NCBI RefSeq assembly: GCF_024586455.1
Contig: NC_065921.1
Coordinates: 50,118,574 to 50,182,573, forward strand
Source: Bactrocera neohumeralis
Lineage: Eukaryota; Arthropoda; Insecta; Diptera; Tephritidae
DNA length: 64,000 nt
Reading direction: 5' to 3'
Both the position numbers and the translations under genes were made by a program. Below are positions 11,166 to 22,838 of this stretch, piece after piece (position 1 is the first letter of the stretch; each line of letters begins with the position of its first letter). Under the pieces are notes generated by a model. The model was given only the letters and a program-made list of their open reading frames with translations. It was not told the origin of the DNA and did no database searches.

Positions 11166-12750
11166 GTACTTTCTGGCGTAGCCGGTTAGTAAAGGTGCCG
11201 AATGTTTCTGACAGGTCAAATTAGACAAAAGTCGCTAAGCGTTATGAGTTGTCCAGTTCCTTATGCTAGATGCAAGGAATCCTGAAGGAATTATATATCG
11301 GTGAAAAGACATATTAGACCCGCACTTTTTAAATAATGATAGACTAATGTTTTAAGGTAAGGTGTTGATAGACATTAGAATGTGAAATTAGTTAAAAATA
11401 TTGTAAATTTGATATGTGTGTGTATAAACCTTGATCATTAAACGTTTTGAAGACCATTTAACTTCGACATATGTATGTATGTGCATACATCCAAAGCAAA
11501 TATAGAAATTCAAAGGCAATTGTCAGATAATTTAACAACGTCCACCACAATTAGAAAGCTTTCTGTCTAAACATGTAACTATAAGGTAAGAATAAATAAT
11601 AAATACATACATTTCTTTAGTCTTACATTCTTGTTATTAAAAAATGGGCAATCCGGAAGTAACAAGTGAGCGAGCAACAAGTGCTATTGAAAACCCATGT
11701 TAACCTTGTCAAAGTAATTGCAAAAAAAGAAACTACACCAACCAGCTGAGTGACAACCCACCATTCCTGAACGCATTTGTAAGTATGAGTATGCACCTTT
11801 CTCCAACAATTCGACACTTCTTAATTGTCTCAACTTGTATTAATGCGCTTTAACATTCTTTATCACGCTTATGCCAACAGAAATGTTCTTTCCTCCTTAT
11901 ACCTCCACGATAATTTTTGATTATTTACTCTTAGCGATGAGCACTGCTGTGACTAGAATCAATATTTATGGGTAATAAGATACATAGTTGCACTACTAAT
12001 ATTTAATAACTCACATTGATGTTCTCACGTCTGTTATTTTTGTAAAAAAACATGAAATTTTCAAGGATGCATTTTAATAGTTTGCACCGATTTACTATTG
12101 TATATTTCATAAATCTACTCATATAGTTGAGCCACAAACAAATACATTTTACACAGCTTCGGCCATTTTATTAAAGCCCGTAGCACTTTCGAAATTCTGG
12201 TGGTAATGTTGCGCATATACATATGTACATATGTATAATTAATTCAAGTTGTCAGTTTCGATGCCAAAGTGAAACTAACTTTCTACATGTATTCTCATTA
12301 ACTGTTATTCTCCCAGCTATAAGCTTTATTCTCAATAATAAGATGTGTGAACCTTTTTGAAAGCTTTCTGGCCTGTCTTCTTCCAACCCTTCAGAAAAGC
12401 TTTGATACCTATGAGCTGTTTATGAGCTTAATGTAAATAAACGTTAAGGCCCGGTTACACCAAGAAAGTTCAATGTATACAAATTTTGTACACTTACTTA
12501 TATGGCGTACAATGGTTTGGACGAATGAATAACTTCTTTTAAATAGATGTCCTTGGAGGCAATATTAATATATAATTAAAACTATTTATAAGTAAATCAA
12601 TTATGCTAGTTAACGCCACCAATAGCTAACGGCACTTATGCCAAAAATAAACAATAATTATTTTTTACGATTATAATCATACAAATTCAATTTTAAACGA
12701 ATGAGTCAAATATGTTATTGACACATCCCCAATTAGGAAGCGGCCATAAA
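11166..12750. other. Intergenic, no gene seen
   Basis: AT-rich, with short TACATATGTA-type repeats near 11465-11490 and 12215-12235. No splice-flanked frame, terminal repeat or RNA gene recognised. Confidence 0.45.
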
Positions 12751-12751
12751 C

Positions 12752-13617
12752 TACAAGGTGCGTTCCAAAGTAAACAGAACTTTTTGACTAGACTGGTGCG
12801 TTAGAATCTGCTATCTTTATCGATTGTCCAGTGAGAATTTCATAACATTTCTTTGGATATGTTTGTGTTATCGGTGCGAAAATGAGCTTCGAACAAGGAG
12901 CCAAGATTGAATTTTGTTTTAAAATTGATGAAACGTTTACCGAAACGTTTCAATTGATGAAACAAGTTTATGGCGATGATTGCCTATGCAGAATGCACGA
13001 GTGGTTTCAACGTTTTCAAAGTTGTCGAGGACATAAATGACGATCAACATGTGGGCCAATCAAAATCGGTGATCACCGGAAATTCCATTGAAACTATGGG
13101 TGAATTCATCAAAAATCAGCCGAAATCATCTTTGAAATTCATGGAAATGGAATTGAATATCTTCAAAACATCGATTTATCGCATTTTGACCGAACATTTG
13201 GGCTTACGAAAGATTTGTGCACGGTTTGTTCCGCACAAATTGACTGACGACCAAAAATTGCTCAGAATCTAGCATTCGAAGGACGATTATTTGACCAAAA
13301 ATCACATTTTAACCATTAACCACTCACCGTTTCCACCTGATATGGCACCGTGCTACTTCTTCCTTTTCGGAAAAATACATTTGCCCATAAAAGGAAAGCG
13401 TTATGCAGACGTAAAAGCCATTCAAAAGGCTTGCACCGGCATACTGGCGGCCATACCGGCCAACGAGCTAAAACACTCGTTCGACATGCTTTTGGACCGT
13501 GCAAAAAGCTGTATTGAAGCAGAAGGAGACTATTTTGAATAAAAAAAATTGATTTTGAAGAAAAAAACCATTTGTTCTGTTTTTTTAAGTCCTGTTTACT
13601 TTGGAACACACCTTGTA
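12752..13617 (+). mobile_element. Deleted mariner, copy 1, third catalytic Asp mutated
   Basis: TA target duplications (12752-12753, 13616-13617) flank inverted repeats: caaggtgcgttccaaagtaa on the left and its counterpart ttactttggaacacaccttg on the right. The transposase starts at 12882 (MSFEQGAKIEFCFKI), runs through the helix-turn-helix region with a frame change near 12965, and continues as NSIETMGEFI, ISKTSIY-like and HLGLRKICARFVPHKL to a stop at 13270. The middle, with the first two catalytic Asp residues, is deleted. It resumes with DYLTKNHILTINHSPFPPDMAPCYFFLFGK; mariner normally reads APCDFFLF, so the third Asp is Tyr. It ends in EAEGDYFE. Length is 0.86 kb against about 1.3 kb. 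Confidence 0.9.
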
Positions 13618-14175
13618 TAACTTATGGCACGCTTTAAGTAGAATTAGACAGCACATCATCTAACGTCTAAGCTCTGCACTTCTTAGAATGTAAGATAAAA
13701 CTTTGTATCTAGGCTTAAGATATCAATTGTATAAATATAATTGTATAAATATAAGTGATATCATATCTTTCGGAATCTTTTTAAAAACCACCCCGCGTTC
13801 GCGAAAAACATAATTTGCATGGTATACGTAAAACACACTCGTTGGTTCAACTAGAGAAGATAAAGATATAGAGAAGGTGCAAATTGCATTTTGTATTATG
13901 CTCGATTGGGCGGCTAACAGAGCTGAAAAACTTAAAGTAAGGAATTCACCATGTTTGCTGCTATTTAGCAGAAATGATCACATTCTCTGGCAGAAATATG
14001 CATATGTAAAACGACTTGTTTCACGCGAGAATGAATAAAGAGAAATGCTTTGAAGAAAAAATATAAAAAGTCACATATGTACATATGCGTGATTATTTTG
14101 TATTATATTGTCGATTTTATTTTTGGAAAATGGTAAAAAATTTTTTACACCAATTAGATAAAAAATAATCTTAGA
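13618..14175. other. Intergenic, no gene seen
   Basis: AT-rich. A short tandem duplication (attgtataaatataa) occurs near 13725-13755. Nothing else recognised. Confidence 0.45.
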
Positions 14176-16351
14176 TATAAAACCGAATCGCAAAATGTGT
14201 TGCTAAGCGCATAACTCAACAACGCCTGGACCAATCTTGCCAATTCTTTTTTAAAATGTTCTTTGAGGTTCAAGGACAAGGATCTTTTTCCCATACAAAC
14301 GTTATATAAAAATCTTACATATATATACATCTTATGTATAAAAATGAAACCGTTTTCGTTGTCACGGCATCACGCGTGAATGGCTGAACCGATTTGGCCG
14401 ATTTGGCTGATTGTTTTGTTGTTAGGAGAAGGTTCTTATGTAAGAAAAAATTACGAAAGTTGCCGGAAAACCCCTAAAAACAGCCCTTTTCTTTTTCCCA
14501 TACAAACGTTTTATTTTGTACATATATACATACATATGTACATATGTAAGTAAAATGATTGTTTGTGTGTTAGTAACGCTAACGCTCGAGAACGGCGGAA
14601 CCAATCCCCATGACATCAGAAGTTGTTCGCTGTGGATCTGGAAAGGGTTAGATATAAAAAAACCATATACTTTTCATAAGGAAAAGTCGAAAAATTGGAA
14701 ATTTCCAAAAAGTGACTTTTCATACAATTATTTTTTGTTTTGTTTTTCAATATTTTGATTTGTAAATTATTTGAATCGTTCAATTTCGGTCGCTTGCTTT
14801 TTTATTCCGGCTATTTAAAAGAAAAATTATTTAAAATTATTCAGTGAAAACTTTATATGTGTTTCAACCGAAGTGATCAATTACAGATTGAAATTTGTTA
14901 CGAAGCAACGAAGACATCGCGCTAATATCGGTCGGCGTTCTTTTTGCCATCAACGTATGGCAGCCCAAGACACATGAACTACATGAGACTCCCAGCATGC
15001 GATGACATATGTGTGGAATTATGGATCGCTGTCAATCAGCAAGCGATCATCACGATAATACAGCAAGACTTTTCCAACAACAGCTACGATGCTTGATTGA
15101 CTTTATCTTGAAGCAACGTATGTATATACAAGTATGGTGCAGTCAGATGCTGGATGTACTCTGTTGAGTTTCAAAAAAGAGGTTAGCCGCACGCACACAT
15201 TCTTCTTTGAATGGTGGATGGTGGTTACAGCAGATCAAATTGATGAAATCATTTCTGCGGAAATTCCTCATGCGGAGAAAGATCCATTATTCTACGAAGT
15301 GATGAAAACCAATATGGTGCATGGACCTTGCGGACACCACAATCCCACTTGCAATAAATGCACGAAACACTATCCACGTGCTTTTCTTTCGGAAACGCAA
15401 ACTGGAAATGATGGATATCCACTCTATCGTCGTAGCTCAACAGACGACAATGGCAGGACATTTACCATTCAACTTAGAGTAGTAATTAACATTCAAAACT
15501 CATGCCAATGTTTGATATTGTAGTTTGGTGAAATCGACTTTTCCGACTGTTGTGCGTTTCGCAGTTCATTTGGAGAATGGCTAAAGAGTGTTTTTCCATC
15601 CAGAGAATACAGTACAGCCAGCGGAAACACTTCCAACAACAAAATTTACATTGACGAGTTTTTTCTCAACTTGCGTCAGTGATTCGTTTGTGAGAACATT
15701 GCTCTATTTGGAAATGCCTTGATATTATGCATGGAATGCATCGCCGAAGAAATAGGTACGCAGAAAGCAAGGCCAACCAATAGATTGACATCCAGGTGTG
15801 TTCTCAACTAATTCCTTAGGACGAATTTACATAATCCACCCGAAAAACTACGATTGATAATAGTACCTTCGGTTGCTATTAATAAATGTACGTCGTTCAG
15901 TTTGATTTGAGTCATTGCGCACACTTTTCGCTATGGTTATTTCGACATATCAGCCTTCAAATCCGCGTCAATTATGGAACACGAACAGAAGTACATTGCC
16001 GAAGACATTTTACATCGTATTCGTTAAGAATTGGAAATAGGCAAATTTCGGTTCCAGTGGTTTGATATCAATTCCACCTCCCTTTTGTCAATTCACTTCA
16101 ACGAAATATGAACTCATCACGAATGTTTATGCCAAATTGGCCAAATTATCGTAACTACGATTGCATGGGTGCGCGCCAATTATACGTGGCGTTTTCCCGA
16201 GTTGGAAAACCATCTTCTCTGTACATTTACGCACCGGAATAGAAACCAAAAAATGTTGCTTATCAAAATAAGATAATAATGATTTTTAACACAACGTAAA
16301 TTCAACTTTTTTTTATTTCAAAACACATAATTTCACCCAGAACAAAGCATG
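14176..16351 (+). mobile_element. Helitron block A (decayed, non-autonomous)
   Basis: The 5' part (atataaaaccgaatcgcaaa, then gctaagcgcataactcaaca) matches the start of block E at about 30710. At 15134-15475 broken Rep frames read QIDEIISAEIP, HGPCGHHNP, KCTKHYPRAFLSET and GNDGYPLYRR, matching the Helitron helicase-like region of block C. From 15540 to 16310 only scattered PIF1-helicase-derived fragments remain. The HUH motif (PHAH) itself has been lost. No clear CTAG end: at about 16352 it runs directly into the 5' terminus of block B. Related, similarly shortened copies are blocks D, E and F. Confidence 0.7.
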
Positions 16352-16813
16352 CGTTGTCACGGCATCACGCGTGAATGGCTGAACCGATTTGGCTGATTTT
16401 TTTTTTGTAGTTTTCTAATACTCTGTACAAGGTTCTTGTGGAAAAAAATATTAAAAAAATCTCTCAGACAGATTGAAAAATATACATTTCATTTTGCATA
16501 TTTTAAAAAACGCGCGTAACGAATGTAATCGTAATTCAATTTAAATGTCAACGTCATTGAATTAAAAAAAAAAATTGTGGTAATCTGTTTTCATGTAAAT
16601 TTTATTAAGTTTTTGATAAAGTTCGTTTTGTTTTGAAGACTAAGAAGTTTTTTGTTTGCTAATAAGTGTTTATTAATCACGGTAAGTTAAATTCACCTTA
16701 TATCGATTTTTGGTAACTTTTGCTGACTACACAATATTACAATTTGGTATACCTGGTTAAACAGAAAAAATATGAGATCATTTTATTTTCAGTTGGATTT
16801 TCGTTTTTAACAA

Positions 16814-16992
16814 TGCCACCAACCAGACGTACAAACTTAGGCCGCAGAATTTGAAATACGGCAAGTCAAAGAAATATAAGAACAAATCAAAGAAATGAAC
16901 TACAAAGAAATCAAAATCAACAAAGAAATGTTGTGTTTAATCCCCACAGAGCTACATTCTGTTATAATGTGGCAATTGATTACAGTTCAGAG
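16814..16992 (+). pseudogene. N-terminal part of the Helitron Rep-helicase gene (block B)
   Basis: Starts MPPTRRTNLGRR, with a stop after RRI at about 16849. It continues NTASQRNIRTNQ and RNVVFNPHRATFCYNVAIDY to SSE at the LINE junction. Arg/Asn/Gln-rich N-termini like this are seen in insect Helitron proteins (from memory). The reading frame joins directly to the segment that resumes at 21253. Confidence 0.7.
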
Positions 16993-18819
16993 ATGGAAAG
17001 ATGGGTGGAGATCGACGTCAGATTGTCGAGTATGGTGTTAAGCTATGTACTCGACAATCCGGCGGGTCCTCACCCGGAGTTGGACTCCTCTGAGACCCTC
17101 AGGGGCTACAGGGTCATCAAGTGCGCGGACCAGGTCTCCCTGGATTTCCTGACGGGTAGTGTTGCTAAAATCAGCAACGCCTTTGTAGGCCTCCAATTGA
17201 GGCTTATACCCGCCAGGGACAATCCAAAGAGACCTCGTGCTCGCATTTGGTTACCCCCACTAGAGGAGCCAGGCGAAAAACTCCTGCGGTGTATCAAGCT
17301 GCAGAACAAATCTATACCTGGTATAGATGAGTGGCAGGTGATAAAGGAGGAAAAACCAAATAAAGCCAGCAGACCAATACTAGTGGCCATTTGCGAAGAG
17401 TCCATTGAGGCTCTCAAGAAGACTGACTATAAAATCAGCTTCGGAATTCGCAAGGCCAGGTTGAAAATCTTCCAAGGCGACAAAGCGGCTGACGAAGACG
17501 ACACGGAAGAGGTCGACGACGCCAGCCAGTTGCTAAGGAAAGTGGGCATCGAAAAACCCGAGATGCCCAATAACAACCTTAGATGCGTACAGATAAACCT
17601 GCAGCACTCGAAGAGTGCTACAGCGAATCTGATAACCCTTATGAACGATGGGAGCATCGACATCAGCCTAATACAGGAGCCCTGGGTCAAAGAAGACACC
17701 ATTAAAGGGCTAAACAGCAGCAACTATAACCTGCTTTACACACGGAACAAAGGTAAACCTAGGGCATGCATTCTTATCAATAAAAGTATAAATGCATTTC
17801 TTTGTCCTAATTACAGCACAGCAGATATCATAGTGGTAAAGGTGGAACAGAAGGAAAAGCCCTTCTTCTTAGTCTCGGCCTACTTGGCCCATGACGATGA
17901 TATACCACCGACCCCGCTCACCAGACTAGTAGAGGAAAATAGGAAAGAGGATGTCCTAATAGGGTTTGATGCAAACGCAAGGCACACCGTATGGGGTAGC
18001 TCCAGCATAAACACCAGAGGTGAGTCACTCTTGCAGTATATTCTAAATAGTAATCTAAGCATATGCAACAAGGGCGATAAGCCAACTTTTATTTTTCCAA
18101 GCTCTGATAGGTTTCCGGGGTAGGAGGAAGTGCTTGACCTCACGCTATCAACAGACACAAACAGTCTCGTTGTGGATAACTGGAGGGTATCCGATGAGCC
18201 TTCCATGTCGGATCACTCCTGGATACTCTTCAGCATCCGCGGGAGGTACAGTGCTCCTCTCACATACCGAAACCCTAGAAGAACAGCTTGGGAAAAATAT
18301 ACCAGAATAGCAACAAAATGCCTCGAAAAGGGAGGCAATAAGAGTATCAGAAATCCTCAAGAACTAGATTCAGAAGTAGAGAAGTTGGAAAAAATCTCAA
18401 CCACAACTTTCAATAAATCTACTCCGCTAACAGTTATGAAAAAGAGAAAGTCTCCCCCTTGGTGGAACAGTGAACTCAAGAATTTGAGAACACAACTAAG
18501 GAAAGCTTTCAATGAGAGTTTTAGAACCAAAATATGGCAGCCATATAAAGATATTATGAAAAGATACAAAAAAGCAGTCAGGAAAGCAAAAAACGACTCT
18601 TGGCGATCTTTCTGCACATCGATAGAAAGTTGCAGAGAAACCTCTAGGCTGAGCAAAATGCTATCCAAAGATCATATTAACGCTGCCTACATTAGGACGG
18701 AGGGAAGTTATTGGACCTCCTCGGCAAAAGAGTCTCTGGAGGTACTAATTACAACACACTTCCCCGGGAGTCAGCAAACACCTTCAACGAGGGTTCAACC
18801 AGATTATAAGGCCAAATAA
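16993..18819 (+). pseudogene. LINE gag remnant plus endonuclease, one nonsense codon
   Basis: One frame runs from the junction to 18819, broken only by TAG at 18121-18123. Residues up to about 17500 form the DUF4780-type gag end. Then an acidic linker (DEDDTEEVDD) leads to the endonuclease: LRCVQINLQHSKSATANL, then DISLIQEPW with the catalytic Glu, VLIGFDANARHTVWGS with the Asp/Asn pair, and MSDHSWILFSI after the stop with the final Asp-His. A basic stretch before RT follows. Interestingly gag and endonuclease share one frame here, where two overlapping ORFs are common in related LINEs. Confidence 0.8.
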
Positions 18820-21150
18820 TAGACAAAAGCAAAATCAAGTATGCCATAAATAGTTTTGCACCATTTAAAGCGGCAGGTCCTGACGGGATTATGCCCATAA
18901 TGTTGCAAAAACTGGTAGAACCGATGGTTCAAAGACTTGAAAATATATACAAAGCTAGCATTATATTATCCTACATCCCAAGAAGTTGGAAAAGAAGTAA
19001 AGTTGTGTTCCTTCCAAAACCCGGCAGAAGAACACACGAAAATGCCAAGGACTTTAGACCTATAAGCCTTACTTCCTTTATGCTGAAGGTACTGGAAAGA
19101 CTAATAGATCTACACGTAAGAACAATAATGGCGGAGAAGTTATCGAAGTCCCAACATGCGTACATGAAGGCCGATCAACCGAAACCGCCCTTCACGAGGT
19201 GATAAGCGTAATTGAAAAATCACTGCACCACAAACAATACACCATGGCTGCTTTTCTAGACATAGAGGGCGCCTTCAATAACATAGAAGTAAATGCGATA
19301 ATTAACTCTCTGGCACATGGTCTCATAGATGACACTGTGTGCAGATGGATACTATCGATGCTTGAGAATAGGAAGATTATAGCTTCAAACGGCGCTGCAA
19401 CACAAACAAGCTATGTGAGTAGAGGGACGCCTCAAGGAGGGGTCCTCTCTCCGCTCCTATGGGTTGTAACGCTGAACGAAATACTCCTCCAACTAAACGG
19501 TGGAGGAGTGAAAGCAGTGGCGTATGCAGACGATATAGTGTTGTTGGTTTCAGGCATGTTCCCTTCAACAGTCAGCGAGATTATGGAAAGAGCACTTCGA
19601 AGGTTAAACCTATGGGCTAAAAACAATGGACTAGGAGTTAACCCGAACAAAACAGAACTGATGCTATTCACAAGCAAAATCAAAATTCCTCAGTTTCAAC
19701 TTCCGGTACTAAACGGTACAATACTCACTCTATCCCCCACAGCTAAATACTTGGGGGTGGAGATTGACATCAAATTGTCCTGGAAAATAAATATAGAAAA
19801 AAGAATAAACAAAGCATACATGGCTTACTATACTTGTAAGAGAATCGTCAACAAGAATTGGGGCCTCAAACCAAGTATAGTCAAGTGGATGCATACGGCG
19901 GTCATAAGACCTATACTTACATATGGAGCTTTGGTATGGTGGCCAGCGCTAAACAAGCAATACAATATTAAAAAATTAAATGGTATACAAAGAGCAGCAT
20001 GTGCGGGTGTTACTGGGGCAATCAGGTCATGTCCGACTGATGCGCTCAACGTGATCCTGCACCAACTACCAATGGACATTTTTATTCAAAAAACAGCAGC
20101 TATTGCGGCGGCAAGAATAAAAGAATTGGGAGGTTGGAACCAGCAGAACTATGGACATAGTGTAATCCTAAACAAGCTCACCATTAATAAATCAGACTAC
20201 ATTCTCCCAAAGCTGGATTTCAATAGATACTTCCAGGTAAGGATACCATCTAGACGAGAATGGAGAAGAGGCTCAATAGAAGAGGAGGATACCATCTCAG
20301 TCTATACCGACGGGTCCAAAATGGAGTGTGGAGTAGGCACGGGGGTATTCTCCTCTGATCTTGGCATATCTCTCTCTATACGTCTACCGAACTCGGCTAG
20401 CATCTTCTAAGCATAAGTACTAGGCAAAGAAAAAGCCTGCGAAGCTCTATTAGAAAAGCACGGGAATATAAACAAAGCAACTATATTTACGGATAGCCAG
20501 GCGGCGCTCCTGGCCTTGTCTTCACCCATGACAAACTCCAGCACAGTACACAACTGCAAGAGAGCACTAAGCGCAATAAAAGACAAGCTCCAACTAAACT
20601 TGAACTGGGTTCTCGGCCACAGGAACATTTTCGGTAACGAAAAAGCAGACGAGTTGGCAAAGGCAGGAGCTTTCCTCAACGAATCCGAGGCGGAGATAAT
20701 ACCAAGTCCGCTAGGATCAATCAAAGGAGAGATCAATAGACAATTTCAACAAATTGAAAATAACAGGTGGAAAAACATCACGAAATGCGTCATAACTAAA
20801 CAATTATGGCCGACATATGACAGGAAAAGAACCAACGGCTTACTAAATAGGTCAAGGAAAAGTATTTACAGAGTAACAGCTACCACAACAGGGCACTGGC
20901 CATTTGGGGAACACGCATCCAAAATGGGTATGCCCTACAACGACATCTGCCGTGGCTGCGGAGTAGCAGGGAACAAGGAAACAATCTTCCACTTTCTCTG
21001 CGAATGCCCAGCTCTAGCACAGATCCGACACAAAACACTTGGAATCCATCTAGCACCAAACCTTGAATGGATTTCCACTAAAAGTATATCGGACATAAGT
21101 AGTTTCATCGAAACCTCAAAATGGTTTGAAAGAGAATGTGAAACGTAATA
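18820..21150 (+). pseudogene. LINE reverse transcriptase, RNase H and C-terminal zinc region, frameshifted
   Basis: Two stops follow at 18817-18822, then frame changes near 18850 and 19190. RT motifs: FKAAGPDGI (about 18870), KDFRPISLTSFMLKVLERL (19049), AAFLDIEGAFNN (19246), SRGTPQGGVLSPLLW (19420) and the catalytic AYADDIVLL with YADD at 19523-19534. RNase H carries SVYTDGSKMECG (Asp near 20309), EKACEALLE, FTDSQAAL and NEKADELAKAG. Two nonsense codons at 20408 and 20414 interrupt it in the same frame. The C-terminal Cys/His cluster lies near 20950. Copying machinery is complete in motif content but not translatable. Confidence 0.88.
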
Positions 21151-21252
21151 GCAGATACAGGAGGTTCTACGAACAGTGCATCAAAATGGCACATCAAGTG
21201 TTAATTGAGCCCGATAGGGCGGCACTCCTACCTACCTACCTACAGTTCAGAG

Positions 21253-21814
21253 AAAATTGTTGCTATTGGACCAATGAATATTGTATGTCCACATTGCAAT
21301 GCATTGAAATTCAAAAATGAAGCCCCTGGATTGTGTTGCGCCAGCGGCCAAGTCAAATTGACGTCATTGGTACCACCACCAGAGCCACTACATTCATTGG
21401 TTTCCGGAAATGGGCCAGAAGTCGATCAGCGTTGCGCACACAACAACTCAGTGAAAAGATCCATTGTGGAACAACTTCAAACATTTTTCCATCAACACAA
21501 TGAATTAGTTGCATTATTCACAACTGCATTAGACCGCATGCCATCAGATAATCATAAAATTGTCATCAGAGCCGATAAGGCGCCTGCAGGACAACATGCT
21601 GGACGTTTTAATGCGCCAACAATTGATGAAGTGGCTATTGTCGTCGTGGGAGAAAATTTAGAAAACCGAGACATTGTTTTACTTCGACGGAACGATCAAC
21701 TTCAGCGTGTATCTGAAACACATCGATCATATGATGCCTTACAATATCCTATTCTATTTTGGCAAGGTGAAGACGGCTATCATTTTTCAAATAAGATGAT
21801 AAATCCAGTTACAG
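21253..21814 (+). pseudogene. Helitron protein segment before the intron (block B)
   Basis: Continuation of the Helitron protein after the LINE. It shows a CPHC...CC pair (VCPHCNALKF, APGLCCASGQ), then AVRCAHN-like QRCAHNNSVK, then LFTTALDRMPSDNHKIVIRADK, APTIDEVAIVVVGE and HRSYDALQYPILFWQGEDGY. This is the conserved region upstream of the Rep domain in insect and plant Helitrons. It is open from 21253 to the GT donor at 21815. Confidence 0.8.
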
Positions 21815-21912
21815 GTAAATTAATTAACAATATATGTTTACCACATTAAAATATATGTTTACTAACTTAAAATTTATATTATCAAATTAATAACAAAAAA
21901 AATTGTTTATAG
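21815..21912 (+). other. 98-nt intron in the Helitron gene
   Basis: GTAAAT donor after CCAGTTACAG and TTGTTTATAG acceptor before GTGCTGAAAC. Removal joins NPVTG to AETNKKVSSMNYYSYRLM in frame. Unspliced, the frame stops at TAA 21847-21849. The same acceptor context, TACTTCCAG|GTGCTGAT, is present in block C at 26606, which supports a true family intron. Confidence 0.75.
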
Positions 21913-22735
21913 GTGCTGAAACGAACAAAAAAGTTAGTTCAATGAATTATTATTCATACAGACTGATGGTTCGGGAAAATGAGGACAATCACATCTTAAA
22001 GTGTCGGCGTCTATTTTACCAATATGCTGTGGATATGTATGTGAAAATTGAAACTGAACGATTGACAAAACTCCGTTCCGAGGAATATATTCATCTTCGG
22101 GATGCCATTAATGCTGATGGAAACGCACAGAATGTTGGCAGAACAACTATTCTCCCAGCAGCATACGTCGGAAGCCCGCGACATATGCATGAACATGCTC
22201 AAGATGCTATGTCCTATGTACGACATTATGGCACACCAGATTTGTTTATCACATTCACATGCAATCCAAAGTGGACAGAAATTCAATAAGAATTATTTAC
22301 TAGCCAATCACCTATCACGATATCACTGCAAGGGTATTCAAAATGAAATTAAAATCACTCATGGATTTTATTGTTAAGCATCGCGTGTTCGGCGAGACGC
22401 GCTGTTGGATGTATTCAATTGAGTGGCAAAAACGCGGATTGCCACATGCACATATCCTCATTTGGTTGGTTGAGAGGATAAGACCGAATGAAATTGATAA
22501 TGTGATATCAGCAGAAATTCCCGATAATAATGAAGACCCACTGTTACATGAGGTTATTACAAAAAATATGATACATGGTCCATGTGGAATATTAAATCCA
22601 ATTTCTCCGTGTATGGTTGAAGGAAAATGTTCAAAACGCTACCCAAGACAATTAGTAACAGAAACTATTACTGGAAATGATGGATATCCACTTTATCGCC
22701 GCCGATCCATTGATGACAATGGAAAGTCAAAGTAA
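21913..22735 (+). pseudogene. Helitron Rep (HUH) domain, block B
   Basis: Reads MNYYSYRLMVRE, YQYAVDMYVKIETERL, then VGSPRHMHEHAQDAMSYVRHYG, PDLFITFTCNPKW up to a stop at 22287-22289, where about 70 bp seen in block C are scrambled. It resumes in another frame at 22343 with KHRVFGETRCWMYSIEWQKR, then GLPHAHILIWLVE, whose PHAH is the HUH metal-binding motif of rolling-circle Rep proteins. It ends around CSKRYPRQLV, GNDGYPLYRRR and a stop at 22733. The following tyrosine motif (YICKYVNKG in block C) is deleted here. Confidence 0.85.
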
Positions 22736-22838
22736 ATCGACAGGACATTGAAGTTGATAATCGTTGGGTTGTTCCGTTTTCACCATTACTCTGCAAGGCA
22801 TATAAATAACACATAAACGTCGAATTTTGCCATTCCGT

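Larger units (their letters stand above)
16993..21240 (+). mobile_element. LOA-like LINE (5'-truncated) inserted in Helitron block B
   Basis: A perfect 12 bp target-site duplication, tacagttcagag, lies at 16981-16992 and 21241-21252. The element starts inside a gag-like DUF4780 region (WVEIDVRLSSMVLSYVLDNP; FVGLQLRLIPARD; RARIWLPP; 16993-17460), continues to an apurinic-type endonuclease (17575-18300), reverse transcriptase (18850-19900), RNase H (20290-20690) and a C-terminal Cys/His region (CRGCG...HFLCEC, about 20950-21010). It ends with a short tandem tail (CTAC)n at 21228-21240. Gag, endonuclease, RT and RNase H together suggest the LOA clade; the clade is inferred from architecture, not from a tree. 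Confidence 0.88.
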
